This document shows, in pieces, positions 1 through 7,752 of a stretch of DNA of 33,766 nucleotides. The DNA is from Syntrophales bacterium (GTDB taxonomy: Bacteria; Desulfobacterota; Syntrophia; Syntrophales; UBA4778), in assembly GCA_028712885.1 (NCBI GenBank), contig JAQTPK010000003.1, positions 75,129 through 108,894 of the forward strand. Direction: 5' to 3'. The notes under the pieces are model-generated. The model made no database searches. It saw only the letters and a list, made by a program, of their open reading frames with translations, and had not been told where the DNA came from. Each line of letters begins with the position of its first letter. Position 1 is the first letter of the stretch. A program made the translations under genes and the position numbers.

Positions 1-92
1 AGGAGAATATGCAGGACGGGAATTTTTCTTTTTCCCGGATCTGTCCCTTCGGTCAAATTCGTATTCATATCAGTATCTTAAACTTACACTAA

Positions 93-141
93 GACACAAA
101 GAACCGCGAATGCCGCCTCGTGCGCCTCTGTGTCTTTGTGT
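93..141. repeat. Short inverted repeat downstream of the first HU gene
   Basis: ACACAAAG at 94-101 is matched by CTTTGTGT at 134-141, around a G+C-rich centre. A related string (cacagaggcgcaaag) occurs near 32366, so this belongs to a dispersed intergenic repeat type rather than to a gene. Nothing else is recognisable in 1-150. Confidence 0.5.
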
Positions 142-153
142 GATGCTCCTTAA

Positions 154-184
154 ACAAAAAAGGGATCATTATTTTAATGATCCC
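154..184 (-). terminator. Rho-independent terminator of the first HU gene
   Basis: A perfect 10-bp stem (GGGATCATTA at 162-171 with TAATGATCCC at 175-184) has a 3-nt loop. Read on the minus strand it is followed by a run of T (155-161). It lies about 30 bp past the HU stop codon. Confidence 0.85.
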
Positions 185-216
185 CTTTATCCCGGCTTTT
201 CTGATTCTTTCTATTC

Positions 217-495
217 TTACGGTTTGTTTATGCTTTCTTTCAGCTCTTTGCCGACTTTGAAGAAGGGAAGCCTTTTGGGGGCCACCTGGATATTCGATCC
301 TGTTTTGGGATTTCTTCCCGTATAAGAGCCGTATTCGCGGACGACAAAACTGCCGAAGCCCCTGATTTCGATCCTGCCGCCTTTTTTAAGCTCATCGACG
401 AAACCATCGAAGACGAGGTTCACGACGTCCATGGCTTTCTTTTCCGTCATGTTCTCTTTCTTGCTCAGGGCTTCGATCAATTCGGATTTGTTCAT
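217..495 (-). CDS. HU/IHF-family DNA-binding protein (first copy)
   Basis: This 92-residue protein has the usual length of the HU/IHF family, nucleoid proteins that bind and bend DNA as dimers. Visible landmarks are the N-terminal helical dimerisation half (MNKSELIEAL), the core GRIEIRGFGSF and the DNA-binding arm GRNPKTGSNIQV, where the conserved proline intercalates. A strong Shine-Dalgarno (AAGGGGGG) precedes the ATG. It has its own sigma70-like promoter (543-572) and terminator (154-184), so it is probably a single-gene unit. A second, clearly different HU gene lies at 4186-4458; the two may form homo- or heterodimers. Sequence alone does not separate HU from IHF. Confidence 0.93.
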   Translation of the reverse strand: MNKSELIEALSKKENMTEKKAMDVVNLVFDGFVDELKKGGRIEIRGFGSFVVREYGSYTGRNPKTGSNIQVAPKRLPFFKVGKELKESINKP

Positions 496-542
496 TTTTC
501 CCCCCTTGATTTGCTCAGGGCTGGTCCCTTGCAGGCATTGGG

Positions 543-572
543 ACTATAAAATCAACCCTATACCGATGTCAA
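543..572 (-). promoter_or_regulatory. Sigma70-type promoter for the first HU gene
   Basis: On the minus strand TTGACA (567-572) and TATAGT (543-548) are separated by 18 bp. This gives a predicted start near 536 and a leader of about 40 nt before the HU ATG. It sits directly after the rluB stop codon, so HU need not depend on read-through. Confidence 0.65.
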
Positions 573-575
573 GGA

Positions 576-1301
576 TTAATTTTTCTGTTTTCGGAAAAAA
601 GACTTCAATTTTCGGACCTCTGCATCTTTAAGGTGCCGGGAATCCCCCGGCTTCAAACTCCCGAGCGCCAGATCTCCGACCCCGATCCGGATCAGCCTCT
701 GGACGGGATGGCCCAACTTGTCAAAAAGCCGCCGCAATACCCGGTTTCTCCCCTCCTGGATAGCCACCCTCAGCCAGGTGCTCTTCGGATTGACCTTATC
801 GATTCTCAGCTCCTGCGGGGCAAAAAGACCGTCCTCGAGCTTTACTCCTGCGCAAATCTCCGCGATCCCTTTCCGGGTCAGATTTCCCTTGATCTTGACA
901 GCGTAAATTTTTGGAACCATGTAGCTGGGATGCTGCAGTTTCTGCGCGAATTCTCCGTCATTGGTCAGAATCAGCAGTCCTTCGGAATCGTAATCCAGCC
1001 GGCCGACCGGGTAAATGCGCTCGTGCATGTCCCCGATCAGGTCCATGACTATTTTCCTTCCCTCGGGGTCCCGCAGCGTCGTCACGTAACCGGCGGGTTT
1101 ATTCAGCATCAGGTAGACTTTATAGGATTCCGTCGAGATAAGCTTACCGTCGACCCGGATCTCGTCGTCGAGGGAGGCTTTCGATCCGAGCCCCGTAACA
1201 ACAACGCCGTTAACGGACACCCTGCCCTCCCTGATAAGCTGTTCGGCGGCGCGTCGGGAGGCAATACCGGCGTTGGCGATTATCTTTTGGAGGCGTTCCA
1301 T
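576..1301 (-). CDS. rluB: 23S rRNA pseudouridine synthase, RluB/RsuA family
   Basis: The 241-residue protein has an N-terminal S4 RNA-binding domain (about residues 1-50, starting MERLQKIIANAGIASRRAAE) followed by a RsuA/RluB catalytic domain. The catalytic aspartate is D103 in GRLDYDSEGLL, and the C-terminal motif EGRNRVLRRLF is also present. The family converts a specific uridine of rRNA to pseudouridine in the cytoplasm. RluB, rather than RsuA, is chosen from the scp neighbourhood, since rluB next to scpB is common in bacteria; the substrate cannot be read from sequence. The upstream spacer to scpB is occupied by a heptamer array, and no good ribosome-binding site is visible. Confidence 0.9.
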   Translation of the reverse strand: MERLQKIIANAGIASRRAAEQLIREGRVSVNGVVVTGLGSKASLDDEIRVDGKLISTESYKVYLMLNKPAGYVTTLRDPEGRKIVMDLIGDMHERIYPVGRLDYDSEGLLILTNDGEFAQKLQHPSYMVPKIYAVKIKGNLTRKGIAEICAGVKLEDGLFAPQELRIDKVNPKSTWLRVAIQEGRNRVLRRLFDKLGHPVQRLIRIGVGDLALGSLKPGDSRHLKDAEVRKLKSFFRKQKN

Positions 1302-1313
1302 GGAATAGAAACC

Positions 1314-1355
1314 AGTTCCGAGCCCGGAGTTCCGAGTCCCGAGTCGTTGAGTCAG
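1314..1355. repeat. Tandem heptamer array, AGTYCCG family
   Basis: Four exact-length 7-bp units (AGTTCCG, AGCCCGG and two similar ones) fill 1314-1341, followed by degenerate units to 1355. The array fills the spacer between the scpB stop and the rluB start. The same family recurs inside the 3' ends of scpB and scpA and at 7724 and 27345. Confidence 0.8.
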
Positions 1356-1367
1356 ATATGCTGACGA

Positions 1368-2177
1368 TCAGGACTCCGCTTCATGCTTTTCATTATTGAT
1401 CAGATCAGCGTCTTGATCTTCCATATTATTTTGCACTGAGCTCTGAATTCCTTTGGATTCCTCGCTCTTGTTCTGGAAATCCGGAGCGTCAGCCGGCTCT
1501 GAACCCTGAAGTTCAGTTTCCGGACTATCTGTCATTAATACTGAACTCTCATCAGGATGCTGAATTCCCACCCCTTGCGCCTGTTCTTCCTCATCGAACT
1601 CCGGACTCGGAACTCTGGACTCAGGACTGCTTTCAGCCAGTTCTTTCAGCTCGCTCAACGTGGGCAGTTCAGAGAGATCTTTCAGGTCGAAAGTCTCAAG
1701 AAACTTCTTGGTTGTTCCATAGAGTATCGGCTTTCCGGGGACGTCCTTTCTCCCGAGCATCCGGATCAGTTTTTTGTCCAGCAGTCCCCGAAGCGGTCCG
1801 CTGCTGTCCACGCCCCGAATCCGGTCGATCTCCGCCCGCACTACCGGCTGGCGGTAAGCAACTATGGCGAGGATCTCCATGGTGGCGGAAGTAAGCGAAA
1901 CCGGCCTCCCTCCCTTGAGTTTCCGGATCCACGCGGCATGCTCGGGGTTGGTTCGGAATTGAAATCCGCCCGCCACCTCATGCAGGGAAAAGCCCCCTCT
2001 CCGCTCGTCGTATTCCCGCACAAGGTCGCGGAGGGCGCGGACGACTTCTTCCCGCTTGAATTCGCCGAGTATCTCGCAGATTTTCGGAACAGGAAGCGGT
2101 GCTTCCGCAGCCAGGAACAGCGCTTCGAGAATCGGTTTCAGATTTTCTCTTCCGTCTTCATTCAGGATTTCTTCCAT
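1368..2177 (-). CDS. scpB: Segregation and condensation protein B
   Basis: ScpB is the winged-helix kleisin partner that, with ScpA and SMC, condenses and segregates the chromosome. The core (about residues 1-180) is typical: LKPILEALFLAAEAPL at the start, then the conserved TSATMEILAIVAYRQPV and LRGLLDKKLIRMLGR segments. The protein is 269 residues, about 80 longer than the core needs. The extra C-terminal tail is acidic and low in complexity, and part of it is encoded by a heptamer array (1595-1629). A GAGAGA ribosome-binding site precedes the ATG. It lies 59 bp after scpA and is probably co-transcribed with it. The tail is unlikely to be structured and may be dispensable (inference). Confidence 0.92.
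   Translation of the reverse strand: MEEILNEDGRENLKPILEALFLAAEAPLPVPKICEILGEFKREEVVRALRDLVREYDERRGGFSLHEVAGGFQFRTNPEHAAWIRKLKGGRPVSLTSATMEILAIVAYRQPVVRAEIDRIRGVDSSGPLRGLLDKKLIRMLGRKDVPGKPILYGTTKKFLETFDLKDLSELPTLSELKELAESSPESRVPSPEFDEEEQAQGVGIQHPDESSVLMTDSPETELQGSEPADAPDFQNKSEESKGIQSSVQNNMEDQDADLINNEKHEAES
1595..1629. repeat. Heptamer array inside the scpB 3' end
   Basis: Five consecutive 7-bp units of consensus NGRACTC lie in frame within the ScpB tail. This is the complement of the AGTYCCG family at 1314. On the coding strand the units lack stop codons, so the array is translated (Ser/Pro/Glu-rich segment). Confidence 0.8.
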
Positions 2178-2236
2178 CGCATTCTCTCAACTGTAATGAT
2201 CGTATCCCGGATACCGGGCGGGAGCCCGGCATATGA

Positions 2237-3001
2237 TCAGTCCGGCGTGAACTCTGAACTCTGGACTCCGAATTCCGAACCTGCATCATAAACCGCCGGG
2301 AATATCCGGATCGCCCCGAAAGGATCGACCTGAAATACCCGGATGATCCTGAGTTTCATCAGCTCGAGAACAGCCAGAAAAGAATAGATGATCATTTTCC
2401 GCGTGGGCGATTCACCTATGACATCCTGAAAAAGCATGTTCCCGGACTGCTGGAGGCGTTCAAGTATGTTCTGGATCCGGTCGGAAAGGGAAATCCTCTC
2501 CAGATCGATTTCCATCAGCTCCTCCTTGGGAAGCTCCGCCAGCGCCTTCCGGAACGCCTCGACGAGATCGAACAGGCTGAGCTCAATGAGCTCGTCTTCG
2601 GCCTCTTCCTTTGCTTCGGGCGCGGGTTCCCGCTTGAAAATATCCCTTCCGAGAACGGTTCTCGCGCTGAGATTCAGGGAGGCCTCCTTGATGGACTGGT
2701 ATTCCAGCAGCTGCCTTACCAGCTCCGCCCTGGGGTCCGGACCCTCTTCGGCGTCCTGTTCATCAGATTCGTCGGGAGGCAGAAGCATTCTCGATTTGAT
2801 CAGCAGAAGAGTGGAAGCCATGACCAGGTACTCCCCCGCCACGTCCAGGTTGAGCGATTTCATCGCTTCCACGTGCTGGAGGTACTGTTCGGTGATGACG
2901 GCGACCGGAATATTGTATATGTCTATCTCGTTCTTCCTGATAAGATAGAGCAGGAGATCGAGAGGCCCTTCAAAGACATCGAGCTTGATTTCGTAACCCA
3001 T
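2237..3001 (-). CDS. scpA: Segregation and condensation protein A
   Basis: ScpA is the kleisin subunit of the SMC-ScpAB condensin. The 254-residue sequence shows the family N-terminus (FEGPLDLLLYLIRKNEIDIYNIPV), the LVMASTLLLIKSRMLLP helix and a C-terminal winged-helix region (SFLAVLELMKLRIIRVFQ). The last 15 or so residues, after YDAGSEFG, are encoded by a heptamer array (2248-2282) and do not resemble the usual ScpA end, which suggests a repeat-derived tail. It lies 14 bp after trpS and just before scpB on the same strand, so trpS-scpA-scpB-rluB is probably one operon. Confidence 0.94.
   Translation of the reverse strand: MGYEIKLDVFEGPLDLLLYLIRKNEIDIYNIPVAVITEQYLQHVEAMKSLNLDVAGEYLVMASTLLLIKSRMLLPPDESDEQDAEEGPDPRAELVRQLLEYQSIKEASLNLSARTVLGRDIFKREPAPEAKEEAEDELIELSLFDLVEAFRKALAELPKEELMEIDLERISLSDRIQNILERLQQSGNMLFQDVIGESPTRKMIIYSFLAVLELMKLRIIRVFQVDPFGAIRIFPAVYDAGSEFGVQSSEFTPD
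2248..2282. repeat. Heptamer array inside the scpA 3' end
   Basis: Five tandem 7-bp units (TGAACTC twice, then TGGACTC, CGAATTC, CGAACCT) form the end of the scpA reading frame. It is the same family as at 1314 and 1595. Confidence 0.8.
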
Positions 3002-3015
3002 GTGATAACCGCGAA

Positions 3016-4011
3016 TCAGATCATGACGGCCGCTCTTACTTCTTCCATGGTGACGCGCGCGATGCGGCGGGCCCTGAGGCTCCCGTCGTCTATCACCGCC
3101 TGGACGTCTTCCGGCCGGCTGCGATAAAAGTCCTGGCGCTCATGCATCGGGGCGAGTTTTTCTTCGAGCCTGGCCAGCAGTCTTTTCTTGCACTCCACGC
3201 ATCCCACCTGCGCCGCCGGACAGTCCCGGGAAATGCTTTCAACTTCCGCCGGTGAAGAGTAGATCCTGTGGAATGAAAATACGTTGCAGATTTCCGGGTC
3301 GCCGGGGTCCTTTTTGGTCTTCCTCTGCGGATCGGTGAACATGGCTTCCACCTTTTTCTTCAGAACGTCCCCCCGATCGCTCAGGTAAATGGCGTTGTCG
3401 TACGACTTGCTCATCTTCCTTCCGTCGATGCCGAGCAGTTTCGGGACATGCGCGAGCAGCGGCTCCGGCACGGGGAAAACTTCCCGGTAGAGGAAATTGA
3501 ACCTGCGGGCAATTTCCCGCGTCAGCTCCACATGCGGCAGCTGATCGATGCCGACCGGCACTCCGAATGCCTTGTACATCAGGATGTCGGCCGCCTGGAG
3601 CACCGGGTAGCCCAGGAAACCGAACGTGGACAGGTCGCGATCCGCCAATTCGGCTTTCATTTCCTTGTAGGTGGGATTCCGCTCCAGCCACGGAAGAGGA
3701 GTTATCATCGACAGGATGAGGAACAGCTCGGCATGCTCCTTTATCGCCGACTGGATGAAAAGCGTGCTTTTCGCGGGGTCCAGGCCCGCGCTCATCCAGT
3801 CTATCACCATTTCCCGAATGTTTTCCCTGATCGGCTCCGTGTTCGTATACTCGCTGGTCAGGGCATGCCAGTCCGCAACGAAATAAAAACAGTCATAGCG
3901 TCCGTCGTTCTGCAGCTCGATCCAGTTTCCCAGAGCGCCGTGCAGGTTGCCCAGATGCAGCCGGCCCGTCGACCGCATCCCGCTTAAAATCCTTTTTCTT
4001 TCCATGATCAT
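3016..4011 (-). CDS. trpS: Tryptophanyl-tRNA synthetase
   Basis: This class I aminoacyl-tRNA synthetase attaches tryptophan to tRNA-Trp with ATP. The ATP-binding signature GRLHLGNLHG (a HIGH variant) is near residue 16, and the second signature GRKMSKSYDNAI is near residue 200. The length of 331 residues is normal. The product could start at 4011 (MIMERKR) or two codons later at 4005 (MERKR); the weak GAGCGG site is better spaced for 4005. A heptamer array and the terminator of the second HU gene lie upstream, so the operon starts here. Confidence 0.95.
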   Translation of the reverse strand: MIMERKRILSGMRSTGRLHLGNLHGALGNWIELQNDGRYDCFYFVADWHALTSEYTNTEPIRENIREMVIDWMSAGLDPAKSTLFIQSAIKEHAELFLILSMITPLPWLERNPTYKEMKAELADRDLSTFGFLGYPVLQAADILMYKAFGVPVGIDQLPHVELTREIARRFNFLYREVFPVPEPLLAHVPKLLGIDGRKMSKSYDNAIYLSDRGDVLKKKVEAMFTDPQRKTKKDPGDPEICNVFSFHRIYSSPAEVESISRDCPAAQVGCVECKKRLLARLEEKLAPMHERQDFYRSRPEDVQAVIDDGSLRARRIARVTMEEVRAAVMI

Positions 4012-4048
4012 CCGCTCAATTTTAATCTGAAATCAATAACACAAAAAA

Positions 4049-4083
4049 GTAAAAGGTGAAAAGCAAAAGGTGAAGAGTAAAGG
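4049..4083. repeat. Tandem heptamer array upstream of trpS
   Basis: Five tandem 7-bp units (GTAAAAG, GTGAAAA and similar) are the A-rich form of the NGTRARR family. Each unit carries TAA or TGA on the plus strand, except one with CAA. Confidence 0.75.
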
Positions 4084-4120
4084 CCGCCACCCTGCTTTTC
4101 TGATGAACAGCCCGGCTGAT

Positions 4121-4149
4121 AAAACAAGACCTCCGGTCGCCCGGAGGTC
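4121..4149 (-). terminator. Rho-independent terminator of the second HU gene
   Basis: GACCTCCGG (4128-4136) and CCGGAGGTC (4141-4149) form a perfect 9-bp stem with a 4-nt loop. On the minus strand it is followed by TTGTTTT. It separates the HU gene from trpS. Confidence 0.85.
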
Positions 4150-4185
4150 CCTGTTTCCAAAATGACATAAGGCCTTTTTAATTAT

Positions 4186-4458
4186 TTATCTGATTTTGTC
4201 AGCCAGAAGTTTCCCGGCTTTGAATTTCACGACTTTCTTGCCGGCGATCTTGATCTTGTCGCCAGTCTGGGGGTTCCTGCCGGTTCTTGCTTTTCTCTTC
4301 ACGACTGAAAAGGTCCCGAATCCCACCAAGCCGAGTTTCCCGTTTTTCTTCAGCTCCTTCACTACGCTCGCCACGTAGGAATCCAGCGCCTTTGCTGCTG
4401 CGATTTTTGTTATCCCCGCATCCTCAGCCATAACAGCAATCAGCTCCGCCTTCGTCAT
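4186..4458 (-). CDS. HU/IHF-family DNA-binding protein (second copy)
   Basis: This 90-residue HU-family nucleoid protein begins MTKAELIAVMAEDAGITK, has the core LGLVGFGTFSVVKR and ends in the DNA-binding arm GRNPQTGDKIKIAGKKVVKF. It is strongly basic. It differs clearly from the copy at 217-495, so the two are old paralogues rather than a recent duplication. An AAGGGGG ribosome-binding site lies upstream and a terminator (4121-4149) downstream, suggesting a single-gene transcript. A small hairpin (CACCCG 4498-4503 with CGGGTG 4507-4512) lies in the leader. Confidence 0.93.
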   Translation of the reverse strand: MTKAELIAVMAEDAGITKIAAAKALDSYVASVVKELKKNGKLGLVGFGTFSVVKRKARTGRNPQTGDKIKIAGKKVVKFKAGKLLADKIR

Positions 4459-4804
4459 ACTTCATTTTCCCCCTTTCAATTTTTGGAATATTCAATTCAC
4501 CCGCAACGGGTGTCCCTCTGCTATGAAGCCGGGTACAGGATTGATTATCGAATAGTCCGCAAGGCCCGGAACAACCGCAACCCCTTATTTTTCCCGGCCT
4601 ACGTACCATAACGATAACCAACAATCAAGACAAAAGTTCAGATTTTTTGAATGCTGCGCCCGCGGAATAGCATTTCCGGAAGTTTGCGGCTGTCGATCTA
4701 TTTCATAGCCGCCCTCTTCAGTTCGGTTAAAATCAGCCGATAATATTTAAGGGTCTTTGTGTATTGCGCAAAAGAGGACGCAGAATTTCGTCCCTCTCCG
4801 GAAA
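4459..4804. other. Divergent intergenic region
   Basis: This is the leader region between the minus-strand HU gene and the plus-strand sensor gene. Apart from the small hairpin at 4498-4512 and a weak minus-strand promoter-like pair (TTGTCT, 17 bp, TATGGT, near 4610-4640), nothing convincing is present. No credible ORF was found. Confidence 0.4.
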
Positions 4805-5485
4805 ATGTTGAAAGTGAATCGAATCAAGAACATCCGGGCCAAATTTCTTATTGCGGCGATATCCGGCCTGATCGCGGTGGTGTCGCTTGTCCTGGTCTCG
4901 GACGCGATTCATTTTGAAAGGAATTATAAAAAAGCCCTGACGGACAGGTCTCTGACGATCGCCCGGGGCATCAGCTCGGCTGTTGCGAATATCGACTCTT
5001 TTCCGCCCGGTTCGCGAGAGCAAGTGAACAGGATGGTAAAAGAGATCCTGGACAACAACCTGGGAGTGTCTTATTCATACATAACGGACCGGAACGGGCG
5101 GATGGTTTATCATACAGGGCTTCCGCCAAGTGCAGTATCCGCGGACGCCGGTCCCGCCGTCGAAAGGAAAATGCGGGAAGGCGAGTGCCTGACGCGACAG
5201 GCAGGCGATGAGTATTATGAGTCGATCGTTCCTATCCGCGGCAAAAAAGGCCTCGTCGGTTTTGCGCACGTCGGCATTGAGAAAAATCTCATCGATTCCC
5301 AGATACGGAATATGGCTTTTCAGGGAGGGCTGATTCTGGCCCTTTCGGCCGTTATCACGGCCTGTCTGCTTAACACTCTTTTTCGCCGTCTGGTTAAGGA
5401 GCCGGCCCATACAGCGGCGGCCGGTTCGAGCATGACGAACCAGTGGAGCCCGGGCAAAAAAGCCGGGGAGAAGGCCGGTTTATGA
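4805..5485 (+). CDS. Membrane sensor protein without an output domain (Cache-like)
   Basis: The 226-residue protein has one transmembrane helix at about 11-33, a periplasmic domain of about 135 residues, and a second helix at about 171-193 (GGLILALSAVITACLLNTLF). It then stops after some 30 cytoplasmic residues. The periplasmic part, with segments such as YSYITDRNGRMVYH and YYESIVPIRGKKGLVGFAHVGI, resembles single-Cache/PAS-like sensor domains. Such domains are normally followed by HAMP plus a kinase or GGDEF domain; both are missing here. Its stop codon overlaps the start of the next gene (ATGA at 5482-5485), so the two are translationally coupled and probably act together. The start at 4805 is chosen because it directly precedes the first helix. 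Confidence 0.7.
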   Translation: MLKVNRIKNIRAKFLIAAISGLIAVVSLVLVSDAIHFERNYKKALTDRSLTIARGISSAVANIDSFPPGSREQVNRMVKEILDNNLGVSYSYITDRNGRMVYHTGLPPSAVSADAGPAVERKMREGECLTRQAGDEYYESIVPIRGKKGLVGFAHVGIEKNLIDSQIRNMAFQGGLILALSAVITACLLNTLFRRLVKEPAHTAAAGSSMTNQWSPGKKAGEKAGL

Positions 5486-7752
5486 TTCCGAATTCCCCGA
5501 CCTCTCTGAATGTGCTCATTGTTGAGGAAAGCCCCTCCGATACGGAGCGGATTTTGCTCGAGTTGCACAAAACCGGCTATGAGGTCAAGTCCGCCGCGGT
5601 GAATTGCGAAAAGGACTTCATCGCCGCCATTGAAAACGGGGTCGATCTGATCCTGTCAGAGTATTCCCTTCCGCGCTTCGGCGCGCTCCAGGCCCTTCAG
5701 ATTCTCCACAAACGCGATCTCGACATCCCCGTCATAATCGTTTCGGAAGCGATCGGATACGAGCAGGCGTCGGAGTGCATGAAAATGGGCGCATCCGATT
5801 ATCTCATCAAAAACCGGCTGATCAGGCTGGGACCGGCCGTAAATCAGGCCATCCGGCAGAAAATGCACCGGCAGGAACAGAAGAGCAACGAAAAGAGAAT
5901 ACGGCATCTGAACCAGGTCCTTCGCGCCGTTCTCAAGGTGAACGAGCTGATCGTCAAGGACCGCAATCCGCACCGGCTTTTTTCGCAGGTATGCGAGACG
6001 CTCCACAAGATGCGGGCCTACCGGCTGGTCTGGATCGGCCTGATAGAAGGAAACCTGGTGGCGCCTTTCGCAAGCGCGGGGGACTGCGTCGATTATCTGG
6101 ATGAAATCGAAATCGCATGGAGCGATTCGAAAGAGGGAAGCGAACCCACCGGCATCGCCCTCCGGACGAGAATGCCGGCGGTATGCCAGGATATCGAAAA
6201 AGTGGAGTCCACCGGCTCCTGGAGAAATGAAGCCCTTCTGCGGCGGATCGCTTCAGCCGCATCGATTCCCCTCATTCACGACAGCACCCTTTACGGCGCG
6301 CTGAACGTCTGCGCTGACCGCGTCCAGGCTTTCGACTCGGAGGAACTCGAGTTGCTTCACGGCATGGCCGAAAATCTTGCCTTCGCCCTCAGCGGAGTAC
6401 AGGAAGAATTCAGGCGCAGGCAGGCCGAAGACCTTTACCGGACTATTGCCGACAGCTCGCATGCGGGCGTTTACGTCGTACAGGACGGGAAATTCCTCTT
6501 CCTTAACAACAACGTGGCTTCTTATTCAGGCTGGCCGAGGGAAGAAATGATCGGCATGGAGCCGGCATCGATGATTCACGAGGAGGACCGCGAATCCGCC
6601 CGCGCCAGCGCGATCCGGATGCTCAAGGGCGAAAGGACGGCTCCTTACGAGTTCAGGCTGATCCGGAAGGACGGAAGCATCCTGTGGATGATCGAGACGG
6701 TGACGCCGATACTTTACAACGGAAGACCTGCTATTCTCGGCAACGCCATGAACATCACCGAAAGCAGGAAAACGATGGAAGCCCTGCGGGAAAGCGAAGA
6801 AAGGTACCGCACGATCCTCGAAAACATAGAGGACGGATACTATGAAGTGGATATAAACGGGCACCTGACCTTCTTCAACGAATCGTGCAGGAAAATTTTC
6901 GGATACTCGCGCGAGGAAATGCTCGGCAAGGGCAGCATGGCCGTCTCCACAAAAGAAGCGTCAGGCGCCATGCTGGAAAGATTCCGGTCGGTTCTGGAAA
7001 CGGGAAAACCCGACCGCACCACGGGATGGGAGATTATAAGAAAAGACGGGTCAACCAGGCACATAGAGGCTTCCGTCTCCCTGATTTCCGACGAAAACGG
7101 AAAGCCGTCAGGTTTCCGGGGCATAATCCGGGACGTCACCGACAGGAAACTCGCCGAAGAAATGATCATGCGCCTCGCGTACCACGACAGTCTGACCGGA
7201 CTTCCCAACCGCGTCCTGTTTCATGACCGGCTCACCATGGCAATGGCCAGGTACAAGAGAAACAGCAAGCCGTTTGCAGTTATGATGCTGGACCTGGATA
7301 AATTCAAGGAAGTCAACGATACGCTCGGCCACTCCGTGGGAGATATGCTTCTGCAGAAAGTGGCCCAGAGGCTTACGGAGCTTTTACGAAAGACCGACAC
7401 CGTGGCCCGCATGGGCGGAGACGAATTTCTCATTCTCCTGACGGATTTCACCAGGACCGACACGGCCTCTGTCGTCGCAAGAAAAATTCTGAAACTGTTC
7501 CAGAAACCTTTCGACGTAGACGAACACCGGCTCCGGATTACCACGAGCATCGGCATAGCCGTCTACCCGGATCACGGGGACGACGCCGATACTCTTCTCA
7601 AGAACTCCGACATAGCCATGTACATCGCGAAAAAGAGCGGGATGAACCGATTCCATACCTGCTCCGGGCCAACAAACGGCGCGGTTTCAGGCGACGGGAA
7701 AGAAGCCGGGATCCCCGGGCGCAGGAGTTCGGAGTCGAGAATCCAGAGCTAA
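5482..7752 (+). CDS. Diguanylate cyclase: receiver-GAF-PAS-PAS-GGDEF
   Basis: This 756-residue soluble protein has a receiver-like domain (about 8-125), a GAF domain (about 145-305), two PAS domains (about 315-430 and 437-560) and a C-terminal GGDEF domain (about 565-725). The active-site GGDEF is intact at 645-649, and RKTD at 636-639 is a canonical inhibitory RxxD site, so it should make c-di-GMP and be product-inhibited. In the receiver the expected phospho-accepting Asp is Glu (E60 in LILSEYSLP), while K110 is kept. The ATG at 5482 overlaps the stop of the sensor gene; an ATG at 5443 would overlap that gene further and is less likely. The tail after about residue 745 comes from a heptamer array. 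The gene converges with mltA and overlaps it by 4 bp. Confidence 0.88.
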   Translation: MIPNSPTSLNVLIVEESPSDTERILLELHKTGYEVKSAAVNCEKDFIAAIENGVDLILSEYSLPRFGALQALQILHKRDLDIPVIIVSEAIGYEQASECMKMGASDYLIKNRLIRLGPAVNQAIRQKMHRQEQKSNEKRIRHLNQVLRAVLKVNELIVKDRNPHRLFSQVCETLHKMRAYRLVWIGLIEGNLVAPFASAGDCVDYLDEIEIAWSDSKEGSEPTGIALRTRMPAVCQDIEKVESTGSWRNEALLRRIASAASIPLIHDSTLYGALNVCADRVQAFDSEELELLHGMAENLAFALSGVQEEFRRRQAEDLYRTIADSSHAGVYVVQDGKFLFLNNNVASYSGWPREEMIGMEPASMIHEEDRESARASAIRMLKGERTAPYEFRLIRKDGSILWMIETVTPILYNGRPAILGNAMNITESRKTMEALRESEERYRTILENIEDGYYEVDINGHLTFFNESCRKIFGYSREEMLGKGSMAVSTKEASGAMLERFRSVLETGKPDRTTGWEIIRKDGSTRHIEASVSLISDENGKPSGFRGIIRDVTDRKLAEEMIMRLAYHDSLTGLPNRVLFHDRLTMAMARYKRNSKPFAVMMLDLDKFKEVNDTLGHSVGDMLLQKVAQRLTELLRKTDTVARMGGDEFLILLTDFTRTDTASVVARKILKLFQKPFDVDEHRLRITTSIGIAVYPDHGDDADTLLKNSDIAMYIAKKSGMNRFHTCSGPTNGAVSGDGKEAGIPGRRSSESRIQS
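7724..7751. repeat. Heptamer array at the convergent ends of the GGDEF gene and mltA
   Basis: Four 7-bp units (GGAGTTC, GGAGTCG, then two decayed) form the last codons of the plus-strand gene and abut the mltA stop. The array belongs to the AGTYCCG family. Confidence 0.65.

Noticed and set aside
2873-3127. Plus-strand frame across the scpA/trpS junction
   Set aside because: It is antisense to two housekeeping genes and has no support.
4424-4624. 66-codon minus-strand frame upstream of and overlapping the second HU gene
   Set aside because: It overlaps the HU start in another frame, has no motif, and its end lies inside a clearly real gene.
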